DNA from: Acorus gramineus
Taxonomy: Eukaryota > Streptophyta > Magnoliopsida > Acorales > Acoraceae
Reading direction: 5' to 3'
DNA length: 64,000 nucleotides
Assembly: GCA_030737835.1 (NCBI GenBank)
Contig: CM060848.1
Location: forward strand, 12,322,323 to 12,386,322
Shown here: in pieces, positions 48,119 to 60,629 of the stretch
How positions within the stretch are numbered: position 1 is the first letter of the stretch
Layout: the number at the start of each line of letters is the position of its first letter
The notes under the pieces: model-generated
What the model was told of the DNA's origin: nothing
Databases searched by the model: none
The model's input: only the letters and a program-made list of their open reading frames with translations
Translations under genes and position numbers: made by a program

Positions 48119-49415
48119 ACAATTGTAAAAGTTCATATATTAGAAATCCCTGATCTCCTTTCTTTGATGATTTATTTTAATGTCAGTTGTTATATTTTCA
48201 AAATAAAATTTAATGTTTTTTATAAATATATAATAAGTATAGATTTTTTTAAATTTTTGTAAATTTATATTTTTAAATATAATGACACCATTTATAAAAA
48301 TCCCCGGAGCCATCACCACCGGTTGTAGATCAAATTTTGAGCCTATTGAGATGATGATTTTTCGTAAGAGTTCAATTCAATGAGTTTAAAAGATGGGCCT
48401 GGATATCTGCTTATATCGGAGTTCAGTATTTTTTTTGTTTATTTTGATATATTTAAATTAATGGATGGCTCTATTTGAGTCCCTCTAAATTATAAGTAGG
48501 CCCTTCTTATAATTAAACCTTTCACATTTTAATCACTTGATGTACAAACTTCACATATATATGTTAGGTTTGGGCTCATTATTGGGTCCAGCCCAAACGG
48601 GGCGACTCTTGTGTGACTATGCAATTTACCCCATTCAAATTTTGGCAAAAATTAAACATTACCCCTATGAAAACCCAAAAAAATTAAACATTACCCCCTA
48701 CATAAATCCGAAAAAAAAAAAAATGAGAGTGACGGGCTGATTAGTGGGTGACACATGGACACATATTTGTGATGGTCTGGTGGCTCCATCAAATTACTTG
48801 TTTTAAACAAACCTCTTCCTACGTACTATGCTTCAAATATGAGTTTCATTTAATTTTTTCTTTTTTTTATCATTAATTTTCTTTATCATTTTTGTACGTT
48901 AATATAAAATTTTTTCATCATTACATAATCGTGTATGAATAATGAACAAAACCTTTAACATTACACCCTCTTTCTTTCACCTGTCTGGCTTCACCTATCC
49001 GCTTAGATAACCATGGATTTGGTTCAGCTCTTTAGTTGATGAGTTATTTAATTTTTTAATGTATTTATATTTATTATAAAAATTTTATTTTATAGATTTT
49101 GTCATTTATACAATGAATAAATTTTTAAAGATAAAATTAACTATAAAACAAGATTTTTCTCCTACTGAAGAAAATTGTGGTATTCAACAAAATCACGTTA
49201 AAGACAATTATAAAAGTTTCTATATTAGAAATCATTGATCTCCTTTCTTTGATGTTTTTTTTTTAAATGTCGGTTATTTTTTTTTTCAAAAGAAAATTTT
49301 ATTTTTTTTATAAATTTATAATAAATATAGATTTTTAAAAAATTTAATAAAATTAATTTTTTAAATGATTCCATTTATAAAAAAATTTCGGAACCGTCAC
49401 CGGGCCCAAATGAGG
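48119..49415. repeat. Pair of ~200-bp direct repeats about 1,086 bp apart
   Basis: 48119-48330 and 49205-49415 share ACAATT-TAAAAGTT, TATATTAGAAATC, TGATCTCCTTTCTTTGATG, AAAATTT-tracts and a GGAGCC/GGAACC-GTCACC ending. They could be short terminal repeats of a small LTR-type element or a dispersed repeat pair. The 875 bases between show no coding signature. Confidence 0.55.
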
Positions 49416-52400
49416 GATTGTAAGCCCATATACGAAGGAATGCATGTATTCATCATGCATGTGCATATGAGATTGTACAGGTGAGGGCATTTAATGACGA
49501 AATAAAGGCTTCCTCTTCATGTCAATCACACAGCGGCCAGAAAGAAAAGAAGCGTTCGGCGTTGTGTGTTTGGTGCGGCAGCAGCAGTGGAGAGAGGAAG
49601 AGAGAGAGAGAGAGCGAGGAGAGAAAAAAAGTAGCAGTTACTTTTAACTTTCTATTCTAATTTACATCAAGATTGAGTTCCAATGTTATTTGAAAGATTA
49701 TTTAAATTTTTTTTTAAGGTAACTTTGTATTTTCATTTATTTTGTATTTTTTAAATTTTAGATAAAATTTGAGAGAAAGTTATTATCATTATTATTTGAT
49801 ATAGAGAATTGTTGTCGGAGTGTCCCATAGATATAAGCTTAAGCTGAACGATGTTAAATTGGGTGTTTCTTTGTAGTTTGCATGCTTTTATATTTTCCTG
49901 TTTGTGTCGGTGATTGATTTGGGCCTCGTATATATTTTTCTACGATTAATATTATTTATTTCACACAAATAAAATTATTAAAAATCCCAACAATATTAAT
50001 CTCATATGTAAACAATGAGTAAATCCCTCTCACACCAAAACCTCTCTCCCAAAAAAATAAATAAATAATTTCGCTGCTATACGACTGTTTTCCTGTTTAT
50101 TGTGTAAACCTTTTACATCTTTTATGTTTGAATTCATCCTCCAACAAGGGATTCGATAATTTCTCTGCATGAGTGCCTGACAAGAGTTAACATATTATGA
50201 AAGGATGCTATCAGAAGAAAAAAAATGCATAAGAAAATGAAAACAAATAATCATTGTGGATTGAAAACATCCATATATAATACGAATATGCATGTAGACA
50301 GACACTCGTATAATCTTTCACGTTAACTATTGAGGGAGTTCCGCTAGTTCGAATGCTTTGTTTTCTTCTCTCTTTTAATTATCTAATTTTCTTTTGGTAC
50401 CATCTTTGGAGATCCCTCATCTCTGTTGTTGAAGAGGTGTGATCTATCTTAATATAAGTTGAGGGCTATACTTATTAAAAGAATATAGATTTTTTTAAAA
50501 ATAATTGACCCGCTTACTTATTAGGGGGCATACTTATTAGGAGTGTCTAACGAATCTTTGACAATAAATTTCATTTAAGGGGACTTACAAACAAAATTAG
50601 AGAGGCTCAAATAAAACCCCATGCATCCTAAAGTATTTTTGGCTATTTGATTTGTCGATGGGACCAACGCAGACTCCAGCCTATTTAGTTTTATTATAAT
50701 TCCAGCCCTTCAAATTTTAACATTTGCAAAACCGCCATATGACATCACAACTTATCGATCATCACCGTCCATCCTTAAATCACACCCAAGCAATTTATCT
50801 TCGACTCCGTTTGGCGAGTCGTTCCATTGGCGGTGGTGTTGGAGAATGCTGGAAGACGTGTTGTGCTAACCAACCAAAAACGTGGGCAGTGGCGTTTTAC
50901 GCAAGCGGTCGCAGTGCATGTTTTTTTTTTTTTTTCGTGTTTTCAAACATTTTACCCCGGCCACCTTGTCGTTTTGTGTGGTGTTGTCAAACGCGGAGTA
51001 GCCCAATACCTCTCCAAAACGGAGTCTCTCTCTCTCTCTCTCTCTCATCCAAACCCAAATAAAATAAGATTTCAAAAAAGGGAGGGGTTCGGTATACTGT
51101 CTACTCTGACAATCCCACCAGACCAGATGGGACAGATTGTAATTTGTCATGTGAAGTTTATTCTAACAACAAATTCTTTATAAATTTATAGGATCATTTG
51201 ATGATTATATTATATAAGGTGTGATATATAAATTTTAAGGAGTTTTACATACGCACGATCAAATAGTATGGTACATAGGTGAGTGTAGAATTTCTATTAT
51301 TATGATAAAAATTCTATCAGCATGTGCATCCCTATATTCGATCTGGATCACCTCCAACACTTTGTAATGCAAGTGTTAATGCATTAGATTTCAATGGAAC
51401 CCTTGACAAATGGAAAAGGTCCCCATCACTGCATTTAGCTGAGTAAATTACATAATTTCTACGTAGCATACATATAAGTTTTCTGGTCTCTATTAGAATA
51501 TAATTTAAATTAGGAGAAGTAAATTCAGTCTGTGAAAATTAAATACATATTTTCTATGCTATTCTTATTCTTTTTTTTAAAAAAAAAAACTTATGAACAT
51601 ATCTATTTCAATTAATAATAATAAAAATAGACGATGTCCTAGTAAGTTTACAAAAGATAGATGAGAAGAAAGGCAATAAATGGAAAAACATAAACAAAAA
51701 GTTTTTTAGAAGATGGATGACCCTCGTTCCGGCCTCCATCCTTACCTCTTTGTGGTTGTGTGCATCCCATTCCTTTTATCTTCTTCTGGTACAGTGGAAT
51801 AGGAGATAGAAGGTAAATTAGTGGGGTCTATCAGGGATGGAAATATGATTAGCAGTAAATCATATTTAGGTTTTATTATTCCTATTCTGAGCTTTTTCCT
51901 TTAATCTAACGGAGGCCTATTTACTAATTGACATGTTAAGATGAGAAAGGAGAATAAACACATTTTATAAGTGTCTATAGGGGATTTGAGAGAGCCTGTA
52001 TTGAAGGAGAAGGGGATGGGGGACAATTAATCCTTTTAGTTGAGTGAGATTTGTTGTTTACATGAATTCTGCTGGGAGGAATGGGCATGCCTTTCTCTAT
52101 TTTATCTTGCTTCCTCTACATTTTGTAGCCCCAGCCTCCTGGTAGTTTTCATTTATAATATAGCATGAGTATCAACATGTTTTTTAATAAAGAGAGAGAA
52201 AGAAGAGGTCATATCTTGTGGGGCATGGATTTGTATACTACAACTCTTTTGGATATGGGATGGGGATTCTTACGTTTTAGAAATCCAAGGATTAAAATCC
52301 CATAATGTAAAAGTATTGTTTTGCATGTGTCTGAAAACACAAGAAAAATTAGTGTGGTGCAATGTTATTAGACAGTATGGACGTGAAAGACTAAGATCAA

Positions 52401-55400
52401 TTTGGATAGGTAGTGTTGTTTCTTCTGCTTTCCATTGTCATTATGTCATATTCATCCCATCATCGATCCAAACGGACCAATTAGATGATTACAGACTTTA
52501 ACAGTCCCAGAGGGCTACATGTACTTTTATATACAATCTAAACCATGGACTTAAGAGTATGAACAAGTTCAACTGGACTTAAGTCACATTTTTTAACGCA
52601 GCGAAAAATTAAAACAAAGATCCAACAAGCGTTGAGATCCTTCAACAAACCACAGTTCTCAAAGAGAATAATAAAACTAAGAAATATATTATAACAACTG
52701 CGAACCCTAAATTACAAATATCAATTTTATAATAAAAAGTTACTAAGAATAGCAAAAACGAAAATTTGTTATAACTAACTCTAGAGGATCTTAGAAGATC
52801 TTCAGATTTGATTTCAGTCAAATCCGAATTATTATGAAGGAGATATGTATAATCTAAAATATTACTAAAAATAGCAAAAATGCCATTTTGAGGGCTGAAA
52901 AATAGGAAAAATGAAAAAATAAGCGCGTGATGTGGCGTAGCCACAAATTTTATAGATCTCCTCGATATCTACCTCCAGTAAAAATTTAGAAATCTCAAAT
53001 GGATCCTTTCAGGTTCATCGCTCTTGAAACGCGTCCGCCAGCTGTTCTGCATCATTTTTTCTTGCTAGATGTAAGAACTGATCATGTGTCTCTCTCTTGA
53101 GAAGAGTGTCCTTTTCCCAGGCGAGCCACGGCTCGCTGACCCTTTAGAGCCACATTGATCATACGGGTCTCTCTACACCACATGTTAGGAATATGAATTA
53201 AATGGAGCTGAAGGAGGCCAGTTGTATGGATGGAATTGACACACCGTAATTCTGATAACCTATTATGATATTCGTGGCCAACCATCATCCAATGGTAGAT
53301 GAACTATGTTGCTTTCATGAATGATGTCTGTATCAATAAATGACAATGGACAGAAAAATCAAAGAAAGTTGGCTACCGTACCAGGGAGTGTACGTGAAAT
53401 GGAAAAACTTTCCTCTCGCAAGTGCACCACATTTGGTTGACTGTGTATATATATATCTATATATAAAACTAGGGCATTCACGTGAAGGAAAAAAAAAATA
53501 TTATTGTGGGCTCAAAAATGATGCTTCACAGAAGTATCTAAAGAAAAACTAGGTCTATACAGTGGTCTAACAAAATGGCTAGTCATGTGATTTGTCCAAT
53601 AAGAGATCTTATTTCTTCAAGTGATCATACCATGGAATAATATAATGAAATATTCTTTGAGTGTATTTTTTGGATATGACTTGTTAGCAAATATCTACTT
53701 TTATTTAAAAAAAAATAACATATATTAAATTTTTTTATATAATTAAATAAGATACCTTATTTAATAAAATATATATTTTTATAAAAAATAAAGTATATAC
53801 TATAATAAATTACATGGATTCATTTATAAAACATATAATTTTTTTTAATGAGTTATATATTTCATTAATGTGAGCATATAATATTATTGAGATATATAAA
53901 ACTCAAATCAGAGCTAAAAAAAAATATGAATAAATTATAACACAGTTAATATCAGTAAGTGAAACATGTTGCCTCAACAACACGATTCACATTCTTCCCC
54001 CCCCCCCCCCCCCTCAAAAAAAAAAAAAAAAAAAAACAACATGATTCACACACATTTTTGAGCTGTTGTTTCAATATAATTTCAGGCTTCTAGCGGAAGA
54101 AAAAAATACACAGAACGTGGCATCCTTCTTGAAAGAATGTGAATCCAGTCTGAAAAGTATCTTCTCTTATTTGACTTGAAATTAAATTTTGCTAAAAAAA
54201 TAGGTGAATGTTCATGTTCAACTAATATTCTTTCATTCGCATTGCTAATGTATTGTTCCACTTCCAGAATATATTTTTGCTACCCTGCACACAAGGAACA
54301 AGAATATGACAAAAATAGTGATAAGCATTACTTCAGACCTTTCATTTTGATGATTGAGTTACTTGGAATAATATCATGTTTTTAGATCTGTTGTTTCATT
54401 TCATCTGGAATGGATCAATTCACCTGTCTATTCAAACAGTCCCCTGTTTTGAAAAGGACCATCCATGAATGATACGAATTCCACCAGCAATGCAAAAACC
54501 TATATCGAATGAGAAACTATTGGCCTTTTTTATTTAAAGAGGCGGTAGACGACGATTTCTACTGGATCATGTATTAATCGAAACATCGAGAGTCTGACAT
54601 ATAATATCAAAAGAATCTGTAATGTAACGTCGAGAGTTTGAAGGGTAATTTTTTATTGGCCTTACCCCCAAAAAATGTAACATCAGAATCTTATTAGAGG
54701 ACCACTATAGCTATTGTTTCCCCACTTGAAATCACATCAGACACCTAACCACCATAAAGACACCACGGTTTTCAATGAGAGCGATGATACACAGCAGCTT
54801 TTTCAGTCCACAAGTAATCTCTTAGTCACATGTACATGTAGACTATGATTATAAAAAAATTTATTTTTTAAAAATAAAAATATATTAGTATATTACAGTG
54901 TGTATATAATTTTTATAACAGTATGTATTTTAATGACTAGTGTATCTATTACTTATTGAACGGAAAGTGATTCAGTTTTTATTTTCATTTTTACCCTTCT
55001 ATAAATTTAGCAATTACTCGTATTTTACTATTTATTTATACAAAATTTTATATTTTTAAATTAAATTTAGATAATTATAAATGCATTTTAAGATTTCAAA
55101 ATTAGATCTAATTATATCTATATTAAAATATTATATTATTCATATCAATATTATAGTTTTATCTTGCATATTTGGGCCAACGTGCATTGAATGTGTATAA
55201 AAACTAATGCTTTTTATAAAAAAAAAACTGATGTGAGCTGCCGATGAAGCTACACACACGGTACTGGGCATATCATTTCTTCAAATAAAATACAAATTTT
55301 AACATCTCAAGCAAGTGCTGAGAGAAACACCAACTACACACAACTGTTTCAACATATGAAATAAATAGCAAAACATTTGAAAGCATTGAATTATAAATAA

Positions 55401-55425
55401 CAAAAATCCCTCTCATGTATCTGAT
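49416..55425. other. Long intergenic stretch without a recognised gene
   Basis: About 6 kb. 49540-49630 has a GA-rich, gene-leader-like patch (GCGGCAGCAGCAGTGGAGAG) but no following open frame. 51027-51047 is a CT microsatellite. 52030-52200 ends in TTTTTTAATAAAGAGAG and may be a retroelement tail. 52590-53050 contains TTTTTTAACGCAGCGAAAAA, a motif seen in some plant LTRs. 53997-54013 is a 17-base C run followed by a long A run. 55230-55425 is probably the 3' UTR of the LRR gene. Confidence 0.4.
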
Positions 55426-57920
55426 TCATTTTCTTGTAGAGGGGGAATGCTGCTGGTTGCTCCTTGATCTATGCCTGCTTCTCTGTCCATGTCCATTGTT
55501 GTAGCTTCTATGCCCATCCACTTCAATGATCCTTCCCCTGAATGACGAAGACGACGACGATACATGGCTCACCCGTCTCATTGGTTTCCTTCGGCCACCG
55601 AATCCATTGTTCCCAAGTGCAGCTCTTGCAACACTGTCACCGGCCACCTCCCTCGCCCTACGCGGTTTGATCGACTGCTTGTTCAGGTAAGCCAATTGTG
55701 GTAGGAGGCCTGACATTGTCTTTCGAAGCTGGTCATCACCAATGTTGCTCTGGACTGGATTGCCCAGTAGGTTCAGAGCCATTAGAGAGCTGTAATTGGC
55801 CACTAACTGTCCTAGAGCCTTGGCTGTGGTTATCTTGTTGAAACTCAGGTCCAACACTGCCAACTTCAGAAGCCTGTGGAGCCCTTCGACCTCACTGATC
55901 TTGTTCCCCGCGAGGTAGAGTTCTTTAATGAGCATACAATTCGAAAGACCTGGACGTTACAACAAAAAAGTTGTTACAATTTTTTCCCCCTGATTTGCAA
56001 ATTTGAGATTAATACATAGTACTTGAACTTGCCAAATATTCCTGTCCTCATATATGATATGGCTCTAAGAGCTACTGAGCTTTTGCTTTACAGTTAAGCC
56101 CCCCCCTTTGGGTTTGGTCAAATTCTACATTTGAAAATCGAAAAATTGGCCAATACGAGTTCAATTACATTTTCAGCATTTAAAACCACTATCTTGTTTT
56201 TTTTTAATTGAAAAGTTAAATAAAATAATGTATTTTAAAAATTGATTTTTAAATATAAGATTTAAGAATCTTAGCGTTTCAACCACAAAACGCAACCTAA
56301 GATATAGTGGTGTGATAAAAAATAAAAAGGCCTCTGCATTTTAGTAGAGATGCATTGGATTCTCTATTACAAAAGGGGAAAAAAAAAATGAAAAAGACAG
56401 GTGAAAGCATATACCATGTCCGATTCGGGATATCCGATTGTAACTGAGGTTCAGGACTCGCAACCGCGTGAGCTCTCTAAGACCTTCAATGGCGGTTATC
56501 TTGTTTCTCGATAGATCAAGGCTGTGCAGACTCTTTGGCAGAGCTCCCGGCGTGATTTGAGCTGCAATAAAAGCAATCACACTTAAATGGAGCTTGAATA
56601 TATTTATAAACGATCACGGTTTACATAAAACCAATCAAATTAATCCAAACCAATGTGGAAAAAGTGAATAGAATTGGCCTTTGTTTCCCCCACATACCTA
56701 TGAAGTTCCCCGACAGATTAACAGATCGAAGGCTAGCGAAAGCAGAGATGATCGGGATCGCCTTGAGTCCAATGCCGGATATATGAGCCACACTCGAGAA
56801 GGAATTCAGCGACTGTATGATGTTGTTAGCTTGTAAGACCTCTTCCGCAAGCCCCCCTCTTCTCCCCTTTTGGGTGTTGTTCTTCCCTGACGACTCTCCA
56901 ACCTCAAAAAAAGAATTCATACGCGCGACATCATCATCATCAACATCATCATCCACGGGAAGCACCGACTCGACGTCGAGACTGTTCACCCAAGCATCCA
57001 CTCTCCCCAACGGCGACGACTCCATGGAGAAAGCCACCCACTGGTGCTTCATCTGGTCGCCCAACCCCAACCCGCTCTGTTCCTTGTTCTTGTCATCCTG
57101 GCATGGGTTCGGTAGTGTGTCTGAAGAATACCCACCTTTCTCGTTGTCACTGGGTTTCTTGATCTTTTGCACGTGCAGGTTCCTATGACTCCACAGGAAG
57201 AGCTTCCACCACAGCCTCCGACTCCTCGAAGGGAGGACCTGGCTCGACGACCGCTTCTTCAACATGACCCGATCCGCGCTGTGGGGACTGCCCTGCAAAG
57301 CTTCGCCGCCACCTCTTCCGTCGAAGGAGTAGGACTTTGAAGGCGAGAGCGAGAGAGGGTTCGCGATCCTCCTCACCAAGTCCCTCGTCTCGAGATTGGA
57401 GCACGAGCGCTTCAGCTTTGGGGAGGCGCAGAAGGTTGGTCTTCGCGTCCCCGGATCACTGACATGCCCGCTTTGTATTGGAGTGCCTTCTTCTTCCCCG
57501 TAAAGTCTGCGATCGTTGTCGATCGAGCCTTCTGATCCACATTTCTTGATGCATTCTTCTTCTTCTTCTTCTTCTTCTTCGGAGAAATCCCTACTCTTCA
57601 TCACGGAGAGGTCATCGTGCTCGTCCTCACCTTCATAGGCCGCCGTCTCAACCGCCTCTTCAGCGACTTTGATTGGGTCTTCTCTCTCAACCACCCTTGT
57701 TGAAGAATATGAGGTTGAATTCGAATTCTTCACTTGGATGGTTGTCACACCCTTATCAGAATCGCCGCCACTGTGCGAAGATACCTATAGGGAAATTAAG
57801 TTAAACAATATCGATCATCAAAGATTTATGTGATTGTTGCATATTATGATCATCTGATACTCTCACCTTTGATTTCTTCTTCCGCCCAACGAACATGGAG
57901 AAGCAATAGAACTTCGTCAT
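55426..57920 (-). CDS. SDS22-like leucine-rich-repeat protein (plant 'outer arm dynein light chain 1' type)
   Basis: Four minus-strand exons, 57920-57867, 57784-56698, 56561-56415 and 55949-55426, with consistent phases, give 603 residues. It starts MTKFYCFSMFVGRKKKSK. Residues 19 to ~340 are low-complexity: an acidic run encoded by a TCT/TTC microsatellite (about 57551-57582), then Ser/Arg-rich and DDD-rich tracts. From about 345 six or so 22-residue SDS22-type LRRs follow: LRSVNLSGNFI, LHSLDLSRNKI, LRVLNLSYNRI, IKELYLAGNKI, LAVLDLSFNKI and LMALNLLGNPV. The C-terminus is basic and Ser-rich. LRRs of this type are protein-binding surfaces; annotated plant homologues carry the dynein-light-chain name only by similarity. 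The partner and location are unknown. A TA-rich run at 57949-57971 lies ~40 bases upstream of the ATG. Confidence 0.9.
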
Positions 57921-58540
57921 ATATCGTTGTTATTCGCTATAACCGAATCGATATATAATATATATATATATACACACACAACAGAGTTTTTGCCTACTAT
58001 AATATGGGTTTGAATGAATTGGAGATTTTTTTTTTTTTTCAGGGGTTAGCCTTAGCCATTATCGATGGGAAAACCAGTGCAAAACAGACGCCGGAGGAGG
58101 AGAGCGAAGTTCAGAACCGGTTGAACGGCGATGGCGGACCACACCTTCTTCAAGGTGCGAGTGCGAGGAGGTATTCCGACGGGGATGGCCAGTGTTTTCC
58201 ACACAATTAATTCCTTCTCACTTTTGTTCCGTCTTGTATCCGTCTTCGAAACTGGAATTACTACATGTCCACAAAAAAAAAAAATCAGAATGAACTCTAC
58301 ACGTGTTATAACGATTGAAAAAAATTTAATACATGCATCAGAGAAGAACCAACCACCTGTCCATATGTCCAACCCATATTTTGTGCAAAGCAAGAGATCA
58401 AGATATAGATGGGCTATGCTTTCGATTCAAATCTGACCTGGAGTTTATCTAGTTGGACAGAATATAAATAATGTAGCCTTCGTATTTTATCTTATTAGAA
58501 AATAATTTAAAAAAAGCATTATTACAATAAATAAAAAAAA
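57921..58540. other. Promoter side of the LRR gene and spacer
   Basis: Begins with the presumed promoter of the minus-strand LRR gene (TA/CA microsatellite 57949-57980). 58030-58210 has GC-richer sequence open in several frames on both strands, ending near CACACAATTAATTCC; it could be a divergent leader exon or a gene fragment, but no family was recognised. Confidence 0.4.
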
Positions 58541-59497
58541 GGATTAAAGACATCTAAGTCCCTACAAACATGGAAAAACCCATATAAATCCTTACTAAAA
58601 TTAGGACAGACGTACGAGTCCCTGAAAACTCAGAAAAACCCAATTATCATCCCTGAGTTAAATTTCCATCAAAACTTAATGGAATATTCCCAGAATATTT
58701 CATCACATATAATTGTGTAGACATTGAAGTCCTTATAAACAGTCATAAAGACAAATTAGTCCCTGCAAAAGACAAAATTGCCCCTGAAAGACTTTTACAT
58801 TAAATTGTGTACACATTGCAGTTCCTATAAACAATCATAAAGACAAATTAGTTCTTGCAAAAGACAAAATTGCCCCTAAAAGATTTTTACATTTAATTGG
58901 ATAGATATTACAGTCCTTATAAATAATCGTAAAAATAAATTGGTACATGTAAAAGATAAAAATGCCCCTGAAGAATTTTTACATTTAATTGTGTAGAAAT
59001 TGCAGTCTTTTAGAGGGTATTTAATTTTTAAATTGCAATGTCTGCACAATTAAATGTAAAAATACTTCAAGGGTATTTTTGTCTTTTAGAGGAACCAATT
59101 TGTCTTTACGATTGTTTATAAGAACTGTAATGTCTATTCAATTACATGTAAAAGTCTTTTAAGGGCAATTTTGTCTTTTGCGGAGACTAATTTGTCTTTA
59201 TGATTATTTATAGGGACTACAATGTATACACAATTTAATGTAAAAGTCTTTTAGGGGCAATTTTATCTTTTGCATGGACTAATTTGTCTTTATGACTGTT
59301 TATAAGGATTTCAATATCTACACAATTATATGTGATGGAATACTGTAGGAATATTTCATTAAATTTGGATGGAAATTTAACTCAGGGATGATAATTGGGT
59401 TTTTCTGAGTTTTCAGGGACTCATACGTCTGTCCCAATTTTAGTAGGGATTTATATGGGTTTTTTCATGTTTGTAGGGACTTAAATGTCTTTAACCC
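58541..59497. mobile_element. Nearly 1-kb palindromic MITE
   Basis: The left arm starts GGATTAAAGACATCTAAGTC and the right arm ends GACTTAAATGTCTTTAACC. Complementarity continues through AGTCCCTACAAACATG, CCCATATAAATCC, CTCAGAAAAACCCAATTATC and ACACAATTA units. Inside, a ~100-bp unit (CATAAAGACAAATTAGT, then GCAAAAGACAAAATTGCCCC) is repeated about three times per arm. No coding capacity. Transcribed, it would fold into a very long hairpin. Confidence 0.85.
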
Positions 59498-60629
59498 TAA
59501 AAAAAAACTGCTCGTCTGCGTGGTCCCATACGGGTCCAATTTGGTAATAGCCGTTTGATGGATAATGAACGATGGTGATAATTGTGGTACTTAATAGTGG
59601 TGGGTCCCCTGGTTACGTAATGCACACTTGGACTCGGGTGGGTGTAAAAGACGGGTTCCGTTGAAAGACCTCGTTTTTACCGATTTATTCTCCTTTAAAC
59701 TGCGTGGGGGGTGGAGGATTGGGGGTATTATGGGAAATTCAAGGTGTTTCACATGTGTTGAGACGGTGACAAGCAGTCATGTTTTGACGGAGATGAATTT
59801 TTTTTTTTTCCTTCTGTGATCGTCGGATCGAGTGGCGGGAGTGATGTCATAGATGACGTGTCAATTTGGTTCTTTTAATAAGACAAACGTGCGGGCGGTG
59901 ATTTATGGACCCGCTCGGACAAGCGAAGATTCCGACTTTATTTTGAAGGCCGCGGAGCCCCATTTCGCTGAGCTCTCGTTTTTCTTTGCAACTTGTAAGG
60001 TTTTTTTTTTTTTTTTTTTTTTATAATGTCAGATATTGATTTTATTATCTGAAAAAAAAAAAATTGCAAGGGTGAACCCACCATCGAATTAGGTAAAAAA
60101 ATAAAATAAAACAATGGAAGAAAAAATAAAATAATTGATGCAGAAGAGGGGAAGATACCTTCAAGAAAAATAGAGAGAGAGAGTAAATAGATCCTAAAGA
60201 TCTCTTTTATACCCGAATAAATAAGTTTATATAAAAAAGTTGAATTGTTTTTTTATAATTCTAATGAAATCTTTTTTATACACTTATTTTGTTAAGATGG
60301 GATAATATATCTTCTTTAAATTTCAGGTATTTTAACAATTATTATATTAATTCTCTAACAACTAGATTCATAAAAATATAATCCTCACAACATGATTACT
60401 TCTGCATTTAACAAATCCTAACAAACTTATTTTTAGATACATAGATAAAATATATGATTACATTACAAAAACTCTAAAATATTAACTTTAACTAATTGCA
60501 AACAGGTATTATATACATATCTATTTCATAACAGTGGTGATACTTAGGCCCCAAAATATAAGCCCCACTCATAAACTCCATGAGGTGTCAATACCTTATT
60601 GGTTTGTTATTTCACTTTTGAAAAAGGGT
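59498..60629. other. Spacer
   Basis: 59500-59960 is GC-richer with CCCATACGGGTCC and GGGTCCCCTGG tracts; 60001-60022 is a T run. No gene recognised. Confidence 0.4.

Noticed and set aside
52642-52944. Hydrophobic 100-codon minus-strand frame
   Set aside because: AT-rich sequence gives Phe/Leu/Ile-rich frames by chance; no splice context, homology or codon signal supports it.
56817-57188. Plus-strand open frame of 123 codons
   Set aside because: It is antisense to the LRR gene exon, with no domain or independent signals.
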